This document shows positions 1 to 6,857 of a DNA stretch of 12,401 nt, piece by piece; the first letter of the stretch is position 1; each line of letters opens with the position of its first letter. This DNA is from Thermofontimicrobium_A sp034505795. GTDB taxonomy: Bacteria > Zhuqueibacterota > Zhuqueibacteria > Thermofontimicrobiales > Thermofontimicrobiaceae. Both the position numbers and the translations under genes were made by a program. The stretch is taken from the NCBI GenBank assembly GCA_034505795.1, contig JAPDQM010000117.1, positions 1 through 12,401 of the forward strand, in the 5' to 3' direction. The notes beneath the pieces are model-generated. The model saw only the letters and a program-made list of their open reading frames with translations. It had not been told where the DNA came from and did not search any database.

Positions 1-92
1 GATTCGTTGGAGCATCGATTGCTGTGGTCATGAAATCCTATCGGCTTATTGTGTTCGATTCGTCTCTGGTTGGAAAATGTTATGGTGCATAG
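1..92 (+). CDS. possible 3' end of a gene upstream of the glycosyltransferase (partial)
   Basis: The left edge probably cuts an upstream gene of the same operon, but I cannot tell which frame is real. Frame 3 is open from the edge to a TAG at 90-92 and would overlap the glycosyltransferase by 16 bases, in keeping with the overlapping junctions downstream. Frame 1 closes at a TGA at 31-33. The glycosyltransferase frame itself is also open to the edge, so that gene could begin earlier. The visible peptide is too short to assign to any family. Confidence 0.2.
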   Translation, partial: FVGASIAVVMKSYRLIVFDSSLVGKCYGA

Positions 93-1204
93 CGATATTG
101 GGCAGCCTGCTTTTCTATTTATTTTGCGTAGTTCAATTGGGGTGGGGATTGCAGCGCTTGCGGAGTTGCCAGGCTCAGCGGCTGCCATTTGTATCGATCA
201 TCATTGCTATGAAAAATGAGCAGAACCAGGCGCGGGCCTGTCTCGATGCCGTCACCAGGCAACAATATCCACACGATGCCCTCGAGATTATTGTAGTCGA
301 TGATGGTTCAGTGGATAATACGCCGACCATTTTAGCAGAGTATCAGCGCCAATATTCCTGGTTGCGGGTATTGCGGCTTGAAAACAGACCTGCGGATTGG
401 GGCGGCAAAAAATACGCACTGCAGCAGGCGATCGCACACAGTGAGGGTGAGATAATGCTGTTTACCGATGCTGATTGTCTGCCGCCACCGAACTGGGTCC
501 GATCAATGATGGCATGTTTTGAAGATGATGTCGGGGTGGTGGCCGGCTTTTCGCCGCTGGTGGATCCTTCCAATAGCCTGCTCGGCAAAATGCTGGCTTG
601 CGATAGTCTGGCTGCGGGGGTAGTGGCTGCTGGTGGGATCGGATGGGGACGGCCGATTACCGCGGTTGGCAGGAATCTGGCTTATCGTCGTGTTGTGTTT
701 GAAGAGGTGGGAGGCTTTGATCAATTGAAGCATCATGTTTCCGGTGATGACGATCTCCTGCTGCAACTGGTTCATCGATCCACTCGCTGGCGTTGTTGCT
801 TCGCAGTGGCGCTGGACTCGATTGTGCCGAGTTATCAGACGATCTCCTGGCGACATTTTTTTGTACAAAAGATTCGGCACCTATCGGCAGGCAAAGGCTA
901 TGATTTGGAGCTGCAAGTTGGCTATTTTTTATTTCATCTGTCGAATCTGGTGTTAATGAGTAGCTTCTGGATCGCATGGCTCATGGGTGCGAACATCGGC
1001 CTGGCCGCTGCGGCTCTGGTGGCGAAGGGGGCGGCCGATTACTGGTTATTGGCAAGGGGCGCCAATATTTTTCAGATGAACCGGGTTATTAAATATTTTC
1101 CGCTGTGGGAGATTTTCTTCTGGCTCTCCCATGTGATCATTGGTCCCATCTCGTGGATAGCTCAGGTGAAATGGAAGCCGGGAGATCGAACATCATCGAC
1201 TTGA
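77..1204 (+). CDS. membrane-anchored family 2 glycosyltransferase
   Basis: A 375-residue GT2 (GT-A fold) glycosyltransferase that should transfer a sugar from a nucleotide-sugar donor to a lipid or glycan acceptor at the cytoplasmic membrane. An N-terminal membrane segment (about 3-24) leads into the catalytic domain, which starts at FVSIIIAMKNE (38-48) and continues with the nucleotide-binding VVDDGS (73-78). TDADC (130-134) carries the metal-binding DxD. SGDDDLLL (222-229) supplies the catalytic-base region and QKIRHLS (264-270) resembles the QxxRW-like element of processive and lipid-linked GT2 enzymes. Hydrophobic stretches near 282-325 and 343-365 form a C-terminal membrane domain. This architecture suits a polyprenyl-phosphate or glycolipid acceptor; donor and acceptor cannot be read from sequence. 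The ATG at 77 was chosen because it opens directly into the N-terminal helix, although the frame is open further upstream and the ribosome site is weak. Its 3' end overlaps the next gene. Confidence 0.9.
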   Translation: MLWCIAILGSLLFYLFCVVQLGWGLQRLRSCQAQRLPFVSIIIAMKNEQNQARACLDAVTRQQYPHDALEIIVVDDGSVDNTPTILAEYQRQYSWLRVLRLENRPADWGGKKYALQQAIAHSEGEIMLFTDADCLPPPNWVRSMMACFEDDVGVVAGFSPLVDPSNSLLGKMLACDSLAAGVVAAGGIGWGRPITAVGRNLAYRRVVFEEVGGFDQLKHHVSGDDDLLLQLVHRSTRWRCCFAVALDSIVPSYQTISWRHFFVQKIRHLSAGKGYDLELQVGYFLFHLSNLVLMSSFWIAWLMGANIGLAAAALVAKGAADYWLLARGANIFQMNRVIKYFPLWEIFFWLSHVIIGPISWIAQVKWKPGDRTSST

Positions 1205-2064
1205 ACGATTTTAGTCTGGCTGATAACAGGTTAACGCGACGCGGCGATGAGATTTGCTACGATGGATGGGATAGCGGGATGACATCTTACGTTCAAACAT
1301 GGGCTAATTATCAGCGCCTGGCTGAAGAGCGAGGCCTGCTGGTGGCAACGATTGTCGAGCATTTCATGCCCCTCACTGGGAAAAATGTGCTTGATTTCGG
1401 CTGTGGGGTTGGCGGCACCGCACGATGTCTTGCCACGCGTGGGGCTTCCGTAACAGCGGTAGACATCAATCCTGAACCGGCAAAGCGGCTCACCCATCCC
1501 GGCATCCGATTTGTGCACGCGGCACAGGAGAAATTGTATTTTTTGCCGCAGGTTTATGACGTCGTGGTGCTACAGGATGTGCTGGAGCATCTGACACAGT
1601 CAGAGAAGATTCTGAAACAGATCCGAGGGAGTCTGCTGCCAGACGGTGTGATATTCATTAGCACGCCCAATCGTTACTCAATTCTGAACTTGATCAGCGA
1701 TCCGCATTGGCAATTGCCGCTGGTGGCCATGTTGCCACGACGAATGGTCATTCTGTTGGTCCAAAAAATATTTCGACGGGACCGACGGCAGCGAGAAGAT
1801 TGGCCGGCGTTGCTATCGCTGCCACACCTCCGTCGCTTGTTGGTAGGGCAGGGCTTTCGCGTGCGATTGGTGAATCAAGTGGCAGCGGAAGTGCTTTTTC
1901 AACATCCGCAAGCGGTTGTCTGTAGAGCGCTGCATCTGCAATTGGTCGACTGGCTGCAACGACACCACTGCCAGGCGATGGTGCAGCGACTGGTAAATGA
2001 TCACTACGGAATTTTTAATTTTATAATTAATCCGACCTGGTACGTCATTGGACAGCGAACATGA
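1171..2064 (+). CDS. class I SAM-dependent methyltransferase
   Basis: A 297-residue Rossmann-fold methyltransferase. Motif I is VLDFGCGVGG (73-82), the ribose-binding acidic residue is D98 in TAVDIN, and the post-II segment reads VVVLQDVLEH (131-140), all typical of the Methyltransf_11/UbiG-like group. The following LLPDGVIFISTPNRYS is the usual beta-5 region, and the basic, aromatic C-terminal half is likely the acceptor-binding part. The substrate is unknown. The downstream stop overlaps the next start as ATGA (2061-2064), so translation is coupled to the radical SAM gene. The start is uncertain: GTG at 1105 would overlap the glycosyltransferase by 100 bases; ATG at 1171 (chosen, 34-base overlap) has CAGGTG just before it, closer than ideal; TTG at 1201 would sit on the glycosyltransferase stop; ATG at 1279 also precedes motif I. 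The neighbours suggest it methylates the lipid or glycan made by this cassette, which is inference. Confidence 0.85.
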   Translation: MEAGRSNIIDLNDFSLADNRLTRRGDEICYDGWDSGMTSYVQTWANYQRLAEERGLLVATIVEHFMPLTGKNVLDFGCGVGGTARCLATRGASVTAVDINPEPAKRLTHPGIRFVHAAQEKLYFLPQVYDVVVLQDVLEHLTQSEKILKQIRGSLLPDGVIFISTPNRYSILNLISDPHWQLPLVAMLPRRMVILLVQKIFRRDRRQREDWPALLSLPHLRRLLVGQGFRVRLVNQVAAEVLFQHPQAVVCRALHLQLVDWLQRHHCQAMVQRLVNDHYGIFNFIINPTWYVIGQRT

Positions 2065-3080
2065 ATGAAATTGTCTGGCGCCGGATTTTCAAGGCCGCTT
2101 CGCTAAAGCGCATTGGCAATGCGATTCAGGTGTTCGCCGCGCTGGGATTATCCCGCTTAACCGGCAAAAGCATCACCTGGGGCCAACCCATGGTGCTGAC
2201 CGTCGAACCTACGGTGCGCTGCAATTTACGCTGTCCGCAATGTGTCACTGGCATGGGGAAAACCAGTCGCGGCCAGGCGGATTTGGAACTGGCTTTATTT
2301 CAGTCGCTATTGGATGAGGTCGGCGATGCGGTCTGGTATCTTCTGCTGTTCAACCAGGGCGAACCTTTTTTGCATCCCCAGTTGCTGGAGTTTATTCGTC
2401 GCGCCAAACAGAAACGTATCTGTGTGACCATCAGCACCAACGGTCATTTTTTCGCAGACCGAGGATTCGTGTCAGAATTGACTGCCACAGAAATCGATTG
2501 CATTATTATTTCCCTGGATGGGGCGGATGCATTGACTTATGAAAAGTATCGACAGGGTGGCGATTTTCAACGAGTGGTGCAGGGCATCCAGAATCTGGTA
2601 GATATCAAAAAACAGATGAAGATGCGGACGCCGGTGGTGATGATCCAATGTTTGGTCATGCGCCAGAATGAGTATCAGGTGCGCCAGATGAAGCATCTGC
2701 GGCGCAAGTTGGGGGTGGATCGGCTGCTGCTGAAAACCATGCAGGTGGAAAATCCAGCGCAGGCAGCCGAGCTGCTGCCGCTGCATCATCGCTGGCGACG
2801 TTACAACTTTGCGAATGTTGAAATGCAGGCGAAGACGACATCGCGCCGCGGCTGCTCCCGCTTGTGGTACAGCGCAGTGGTTTTGTCTGATGGCCGGGTA
2901 GTCCCCTGCTGTTTTGATAAGAATGGCATCTTTTCGTTTGGTTCGGTAGCTATAAAAAACAAGTTGACTCAAATTTGGAAATCAGATGACTATCAACAAT
3001 TTCGAGCAAGGTTCCTTGAATCGCGAAACGGATATGCAATCTGCAGCAATTGCACGCAAGGCCGGAAAATCTATTTCTAA
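2061..3080 (+). CDS. radical SAM protein with C-terminal SPASM-type domain
   Basis: A 339-residue radical SAM enzyme. The [4Fe-4S]-SAM ligands are in CNLRCPQC (C54, C58, C61), followed by NQGEPFLHP (98-106), the SAM-binding GGE-like strand, and TISTNG near the third strand. The C-terminal region has cysteines C265, C283, C284, C328 and C331, with SDGRVVPCCFD (276-286), the usual SPASM arrangement for auxiliary Fe-S clusters. SPASM proteins modify peptides (RiPP maturases, anaerobic sulfatase maturases) or small molecules in surface-glycan and lipid clusters. No precursor-peptide or sulfatase gene is visible here and the neighbours are a glycosyltransferase, a methyltransferase and a flippase-like protein, so a small-molecule, sugar or lipid substrate is more likely. 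The ATG at 2061 overlaps the previous stop as ATGA. The roughly 45-residue basic and hydrophobic N-terminal lead before the radical SAM barrel may associate with the membrane. Confidence 0.9.
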   Translation: MNEIVWRRIFKAASLKRIGNAIQVFAALGLSRLTGKSITWGQPMVLTVEPTVRCNLRCPQCVTGMGKTSRGQADLELALFQSLLDEVGDAVWYLLLFNQGEPFLHPQLLEFIRRAKQKRICVTISTNGHFFADRGFVSELTATEIDCIIISLDGADALTYEKYRQGGDFQRVVQGIQNLVDIKKQMKMRTPVVMIQCLVMRQNEYQVRQMKHLRRKLGVDRLLLKTMQVENPAQAAELLPLHHRWRRYNFANVEMQAKTTSRRGCSRLWYSAVVLSDGRVVPCCFDKNGIFSFGSVAIKNKLTQIWKSDDYQQFRARFLESRNGYAICSNCTQGRKIYF

Positions 3081-4008
3081 GCGAGCGTTGGTGTTCATCA
3101 TCAAAGTTGCTTTTGCCGCCTTCGTCATGCTGATGTTGGTGCAGCGGATCGAAGTATCGGAAATTAAATCCGCGTTTCGATCCGCCAGGCTGGTTTGTAT
3201 TCTTGTAGCAACATTGCTGTTGATTCCAAATCTTTATATTCAATTTTATAAATGGCGCTATCTGGTGCGCCTGCTGAAGCCGCAGGTTACCAATCGAGAG
3301 ATTTTTCGTTCACTGTTGGCCGGATTTACATTTGGTTTTATAACCCCTGGGCGAATCGGAGAATTTGGTCGGGCCTTTTTTATCAAAGATTGCTCCTGGG
3401 TGAGTCTGTTGGGGGTTACTTTTTTGGATAAATTCTTTTCGCTGGCCGTGGTTATTTTCCTGGGGGCGCTTGGCCTGATGTACAATGTGAGCGGTCAGTT
3501 GTACTTTTATACCTTGATCCCGATTATCATTTTTACCATTGTCACGCTACTGGTAGTTTATTACATCCTTTTTCATCCAGAGGTCATTCGGAGCTTTTTG
3601 TATAGTCTGAATATCATCCTGCCGTTTCGAGACAAGGTCAAAATGCTGATGGGCAGCCTGGATGCGTTCCATCGACGACAGGCGTTTCATTTGCTGCTGC
3701 TCACGCTGGGATTCAATGCCATATTTTTAATCCAATTTTATATTCTGGTTTGTGCCTTCGAGCCAACCTTCATCGTACCAACCATGTTTGCGCTGGCGGC
3801 GATCATGCTGGTGAAGTCGCTATTGCCCATTTCTGTCGGTGATCTGGGTGTTCGGGAGAGCGCAGCAATCTTTTTTCTGGGGCACATTGGACTGCAGGAA
3901 ACCACTGCGTTCAACGCCTCGATTTTGCTGTTTATGATCAATTTGCTGATTCCCAGTCTCATCGGTCTGGTGCTGGTTCTAAAATATCGCCTGATGTTCC
4001 CCAAATAA
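2986..4008 (+). CDS. flippase-like integral membrane protein (LPG_synthase_TM / UPF0104 family)
   Basis: A 340-residue polytopic membrane protein with about 7-8 hydrophobic segments. It has the two signature elements of the lysylphosphatidylglycerol synthase transmembrane family: TPGRIGEFGR (120-129) and PISVGDLGVRE (281-291). The soluble aminoacyl-transferase domain of MprF is absent, so this is the stand-alone membrane form. Such proteins are commonly found beside glycosyltransferases and are thought to move or present lipids across the cytoplasmic membrane. Here it would handle the lipid-linked product of the cassette, an inference from context. The ATG at 2986 has GGAA six bases upstream but gives a 95-base overlap with the radical SAM gene and a polar lead of about 33 residues. 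ATG at 3034 gives a shorter lead and 47-base overlap but no visible ribosome site; I cannot decide firmly between them. It is the last gene of the cassette. Confidence 0.87.
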   Translation: MTINNFEQGSLNRETDMQSAAIARKAGKSISKRALVFIIKVAFAAFVMLMLVQRIEVSEIKSAFRSARLVCILVATLLLIPNLYIQFYKWRYLVRLLKPQVTNREIFRSLLAGFTFGFITPGRIGEFGRAFFIKDCSWVSLLGVTFLDKFFSLAVVIFLGALGLMYNVSGQLYFYTLIPIIIFTIVTLLVVYYILFHPEVIRSFLYSLNIILPFRDKVKMLMGSLDAFHRRQAFHLLLLTLGFNAIFLIQFYILVCAFEPTFIVPTMFALAAIMLVKSLLPISVGDLGVRESAAIFFLGHIGLQETTAFNASILLFMINLLIPSLIGLVLVLKYRLMFPK

Positions 4009-4103
4009 TAACATCGGTGATCCCATTATTTCGAATCGATTGAAAGTCTTTCGCTCTATGAATTGAACTGATATTTATCGCTCTATTCTTGGTGACCTGC
4101 TTT

Positions 4104-4128
4104 CGGCCATCACCTCTAAAGAGGGCCG
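4104..4128 (+). terminator. bulged hairpin between the envelope cassette and sppA, weak terminator candidate
   Basis: CGGC (4104-4107) pairs with GCCG (4125-4128), and CCTC (4113-4116) with GAGG (4121-4124) around a TAAA loop, leaving a five-base bulge CATCA on the 5' side. It lies in the 223-base gap after the flippase-like gene and upstream of the sppA promoter. There is no T-run after it, so it may be an attenuating or Rho-assisted site or simply chance. Confidence 0.25.
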
Positions 4129-4146
4129 CTCAAGCGATCTTTCTGC

Positions 4147-4175
4147 TTGACTCCGGCAAAATTAATGATTATATT
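4147..4175 (+). promoter_or_regulatory. sigma70-like promoter for sppA
   Basis: TTGACT (4147-4152), a 17-base spacer, then TATATT (4170-4175); each hexamer matches five of six consensus bases. The predicted transcription start lies near 4182, leaving a leader of about 50 bases before the sppA ATG. It falls in the only sizeable gap between the left cassette and sppA. Bacteroidota proper use a different -10 element, so a classical promoter hints at another FCB lineage. Confidence 0.5.
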
Positions 4176-4220
4176 TCGCCTACCGAATTCAATGAAGACT
4201 TAATTTGACAAATATTAACG

Positions 4221-4225
4221 GGAGG
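4221..4225 (+). promoter_or_regulatory. Shine-Dalgarno that fixes the sppA start at 4232
   Basis: GGAGG with a six-base spacer to the ATG at 4232. The upstream in-frame TTG at 4205 would place this site inside the coding region and has no ribosome site of its own, so 4232 is the better start. Confidence 0.75.
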
Positions 4226-4231
4226 AAATCC

Positions 4232-5989
4232 ATGCGACCCATTCATGTCATCCTGTATACATTGCTGACCATTTTTGTATTGATACTGGTCAGCGTTTTG
4301 GTACTGGCCTTCATTATCTGGAGCGTTTCTGATACCACCCCAACGGTGGCAAATAATTCCACGCTCGTGATCTCGCTGGCTGGTGACATACCGGAATATC
4401 AGCCGCCGTCTGATTTACCTATTCCGCTGAAAAAAACGTCAGCATTGAAAAATATTCTGGACAATATCGACAAAGCCAAAGTCGATAGTCGCATCAAGGG
4501 CATCTTGTTGCGCATTAATGTGAATTTCATGGGCTGGGCAAAGATCGATGAGCTGAAGCAAAAGCTGGCCGATTTTAAGCAATCGGGCAAATATGTGATT
4601 GCCTATCTGGGTTCGGTGGTTTCTGAAAAAGAATATTATCTGGCTCTGGCTGCAGATAGCATTTTTGCTGTGCCTGGAGCGTTCATGGAAATGAACGGTC
4701 TGGCCATTGAAACGGTGCACTTGCCAGGACTGTTTGAGAAACTGGGAATTTCAATTGATTATTTTGCTTATGGGAAATACAAATCGCATTCGGGCGAGAC
4801 ATTGGGCCGCAAAAAACACACCGCACCGGTGCTGGAAATGCTCAATAGCCTGGTCGATTGGGAATATCGTCATCTGGTCACGGCTATCGCAGAGCGACGC
4901 CAACGCCCGGAAAAGGAGGTCATGGCGATCATCGATCGCAGCTACATGACTGCGGAAAAATTTGCCGAGTTAGGCTGGATCGATGGTCTGCGTTATGAGG
5001 ATCAATTGTTTGATCAGCTCAAAGTGATGAACGGAATTGGAACAAAGGAGAAATTAAATCAAATTTCGTCGGCTGCTTACGACGCCATTTCGCTGGAATC
5101 TTTGGGATTGAACAAGGGCAAACATCGCATTGCGCTGATCTATTCCCAGGGAGTCATTCAAGAGAGCAGCGAAGGCGTGAATCCATTGTCGTTTGAAAAC
5201 GTCGCCGAGGTGCAGCCGATGATTCAATCCATTCGACGGGCGGCAAAAAGCAGTCTCGTTAAGGCGATCGTGTTTCGCGTCGATTCCCCGGGAGGCAGCG
5301 GCCTGGGTTGTGATCTGGTATGGCGGGAGATTTTAAAAGCTAAAGAGAAAAAGCCGGTTATTGTGTCAATGTCGGACTATGCCGCCTCCGGCGGATATTG
5401 GGTGTCCATGGGTGCGACGGCCATTGTGGCTCAGCCAGCCACTCTTACCGGTTCCATTGGCATCTGGAGCATTTTCCCGAACATTGCCGGTTTGTACGAC
5501 AAGCTGGGATTGGTGGAAGAAAATGTCAAACGAGGCCAATATGCCGATATGCTGCTCGCGGCGAGGCCATTGAGTGACTATGAAAAACAATTGCTCAGCG
5601 ATCGGCTGTACCTGACTTACAAGGATTTTGTGAGCAAGGCAGCCACCGCACGGAACATGAGCTATGCCGCGCTCGAGCCCTATGCGCAGGGCCGTTCCTG
5701 GATGGGAGAGCAAGCGAAAGCATTTGGTTTGGTAGATGAGTTAGGTGGGATGGAAAAAGCGATTGCCGTGGCCAAAGAGAAGGCTGGTTTGCCTGCGACC
5801 GAGCGAGTGAGGGTGGTGGTTTTTTCCAGCGAAAAAAGCTGGATTGAAAAATTGCTATCCACATCCGTTTTTTCTTATCTGTTTAAAAACGTCAATACGT
5901 TCAATCTGCAGTCGCTGTGGCAACAAATGTCTGAAGCTAAAAAAGGCCTTGCCTGGCCGTTGCTGCCCTATCGTATTCAAATCCACTGA
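4232..5989 (+). CDS. sppA: signal peptide peptidase SppA, long (67K) tandem form
   Basis: A 585-residue inner-membrane serine protease of family S49 that degrades signal peptides left in the membrane after secretion. An N-terminal signal anchor (about 8-31) is followed by two ClpP-fold repeats, as in the 618-residue E. coli enzyme. The N-terminal repeat carries the catalytic general base in GKYKS (K184, matching E. coli K209). The C-terminal repeat has DSPGGSG (351-357) and the nucleophile in YAASGGYW (S386, matching E. coli S409), followed by the conserved TGSIG. Both halves of the dyad are present, so it should be active. The start at ATG 4232 is set by a GGAGG site, and the gene has its own promoter candidate upstream. 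The TGA stop is followed at once by an in-register TAA. The 79-base gap to the next methyltransferase shows no strong hairpin, so read-through transcription is likely. Confidence 0.95.
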   Translation: MRPIHVILYTLLTIFVLILVSVLVLAFIIWSVSDTTPTVANNSTLVISLAGDIPEYQPPSDLPIPLKKTSALKNILDNIDKAKVDSRIKGILLRINVNFMGWAKIDELKQKLADFKQSGKYVIAYLGSVVSEKEYYLALAADSIFAVPGAFMEMNGLAIETVHLPGLFEKLGISIDYFAYGKYKSHSGETLGRKKHTAPVLEMLNSLVDWEYRHLVTAIAERRQRPEKEVMAIIDRSYMTAEKFAELGWIDGLRYEDQLFDQLKVMNGIGTKEKLNQISSAAYDAISLESLGLNKGKHRIALIYSQGVIQESSEGVNPLSFENVAEVQPMIQSIRRAAKSSLVKAIVFRVDSPGGSGLGCDLVWREILKAKEKKPVIVSMSDYAASGGYWVSMGATAIVAQPATLTGSIGIWSIFPNIAGLYDKLGLVEENVKRGQYADMLLAARPLSDYEKQLLSDRLYLTYKDFVSKAATARNMSYAALEPYAQGRSWMGEQAKAFGLVDELGGMEKAIAVAKEKAGLPATERVRVVVFSSEKSWIEKLLSTSVFSYLFKNVNTFNLQSLWQQMSEAKKGLAWPLLPYRIQIH

Positions 5990-6068
5990 TAAAAACAGAT
6001 GGATCGAGTCTGTCGGGCGTTTGTTGTTCAATAATTCAACTAATCCCCAAAACAGCGAGTCGAACGGT

Positions 6069-6857
6069 ATGCAAAACTCAGCGACTTCTTCCGTTGCCCG
6101 ACCCTTCGCCGTCAGCCCTGAGATGGCGCCTTTTTTGCCAGAGCTGATGACCGATTTGAATACCTTGGGCGTGCCCGCTTACGCCATTGTTCAGTTGCTA
6201 CGGTCGCTGCGATTGACCCCGGAATTCACGCGCGTACTCGATCTCGGTTGTGGCAAAGGCGTGGTGGCTTGTGCCGTGGCTGAAGCACTCAATTTTTCAG
6301 TTTTAGGGGTAGACGCCTTGCCAGTATCTATTGCTGCCGCAAGCCGTCTGGCAGCAGCACGAGGACTGAGCAATATATGCTCCTTCCGATGTGAAGATAT
6401 TCGGACAACAGTGGCCAATGTAGATGACTACGATGTGGTAATGCTATTAGCGGTCGGGTCGATCTGGGGGAGCTTAGAAAAAACCGTAGCTGCTATTCGC
6501 CATTGTCTTCGGCCTGGTGGGTATATGCTTATCGCCGATGCTTTTTGGGCGACTGAACGTGATATTGCCGATGTGAGCTATGCCGACCATCGACATACGC
6601 TGGGGCAATTGACTGCATATGGAGATATATTGCTGGAGGAAGTGCTGCTTTCTCCAGCGCAAATGATCGACCTGAGCCCTGGAACGATACGTTTAATAAC
6701 GCAGCGTGCCGAAAAGCTGGCCCAACTCCATCCGGAAAACGCCAATCAGTTGACCCAATTTGTTGCTTCACTCAAGCAGAGGGTGCAATTCTGGCACGAG
6801 CAAATGAAAGTTGCAGTCTGGTTAATGATGAAAGGAGTTCTCATTGCGGACAGATGA
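6069..6857 (+). CDS. class I SAM-dependent methyltransferase (second in window)
   Basis: A 262-residue protein with a clear Rossmann methyltransferase core: motif I VLDLGCGKG (56-64), D82 ending strand 2 in LGVDA, DYDVVMLL (120-127) at strand 4 and LRPGGYMLIADAFW (147-160) at strand 5. A helical N-terminal segment (about 17-50) acts as a lid. This pattern suits small-molecule methylation (Methyltransf_25/11 group); the substrate is unknown. The start is not firmly set: ATG 6069 lies just before conserved-looking sequence but has only a weak purine stretch upstream, and the frame stays open back into sppA. The last 14 bases overlap the toroid-protein gene, whose ribosome site lies inside this gene, so the two are translationally coupled and probably act on the same pathway. 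It shows little resemblance to the methyltransferase at 1171-2064 beyond the fold. Confidence 0.85.
   Translation: MQNSATSSVARPFAVSPEMAPFLPELMTDLNTLGVPAYAIVQLLRSLRLTPEFTRVLDLGCGKGVVACAVAEALNFSVLGVDALPVSIAAASRLAAARGLSNICSFRCEDIRTTVANVDDYDVVMLLAVGSIWGSLEKTVAAIRHCLRPGGYMLIADAFWATERDIADVSYADHRHTLGQLTAYGDILLEEVLLSPAQMIDLSPGTIRLITQRAEKLAQLHPENANQLTQFVASLKQRVQFWHEQMKVAVWLMMKGVLIADR
6831..6837 (+). promoter_or_regulatory. Shine-Dalgarno that supports a TTG start at 6844
   Basis: AAAGGAG with a six-base spacer before TTG at 6844. It lies within the end of the methyltransferase gene, and no ATG or GTG is as well placed. It supports both the non-ATG start and the 14-base coupled overlap. Confidence 0.7.

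Noticed and set aside
1105..1170. GTG start at 1105 for the first methyltransferase
   Set aside because: It would add 22 residues that overlap glycosyltransferase coding sequence by 100 bases and has no ribosome site; 1171 is a simpler start.
2472..2972. 166-residue minus-strand frame
   Set aside because: It lies opposite the radical SAM gene, has no recognisable domain or ribosome site, and is His/Gln-rich as expected of an antisense shadow.
2061..3080. RiPP maturase reading of the SPASM protein
   Set aside because: No small precursor-like ORF, RRE domain, peptidase or dedicated transporter was seen beside it; the neighbours fit lipid or glycan chemistry better.
4205..4231. TTG start at 4205 for sppA
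   Set aside because: The GGAGG site at 4221-4225 points to ATG 4232, and the extra residues would encode that site.
5844..6068. Long N-terminal extension of the second methyltransferase back into sppA
   Set aside because: The frame is open, but the extension lies largely over conserved sppA coding sequence, is Cys-rich and unlike a protein start, and has no ribosome site.
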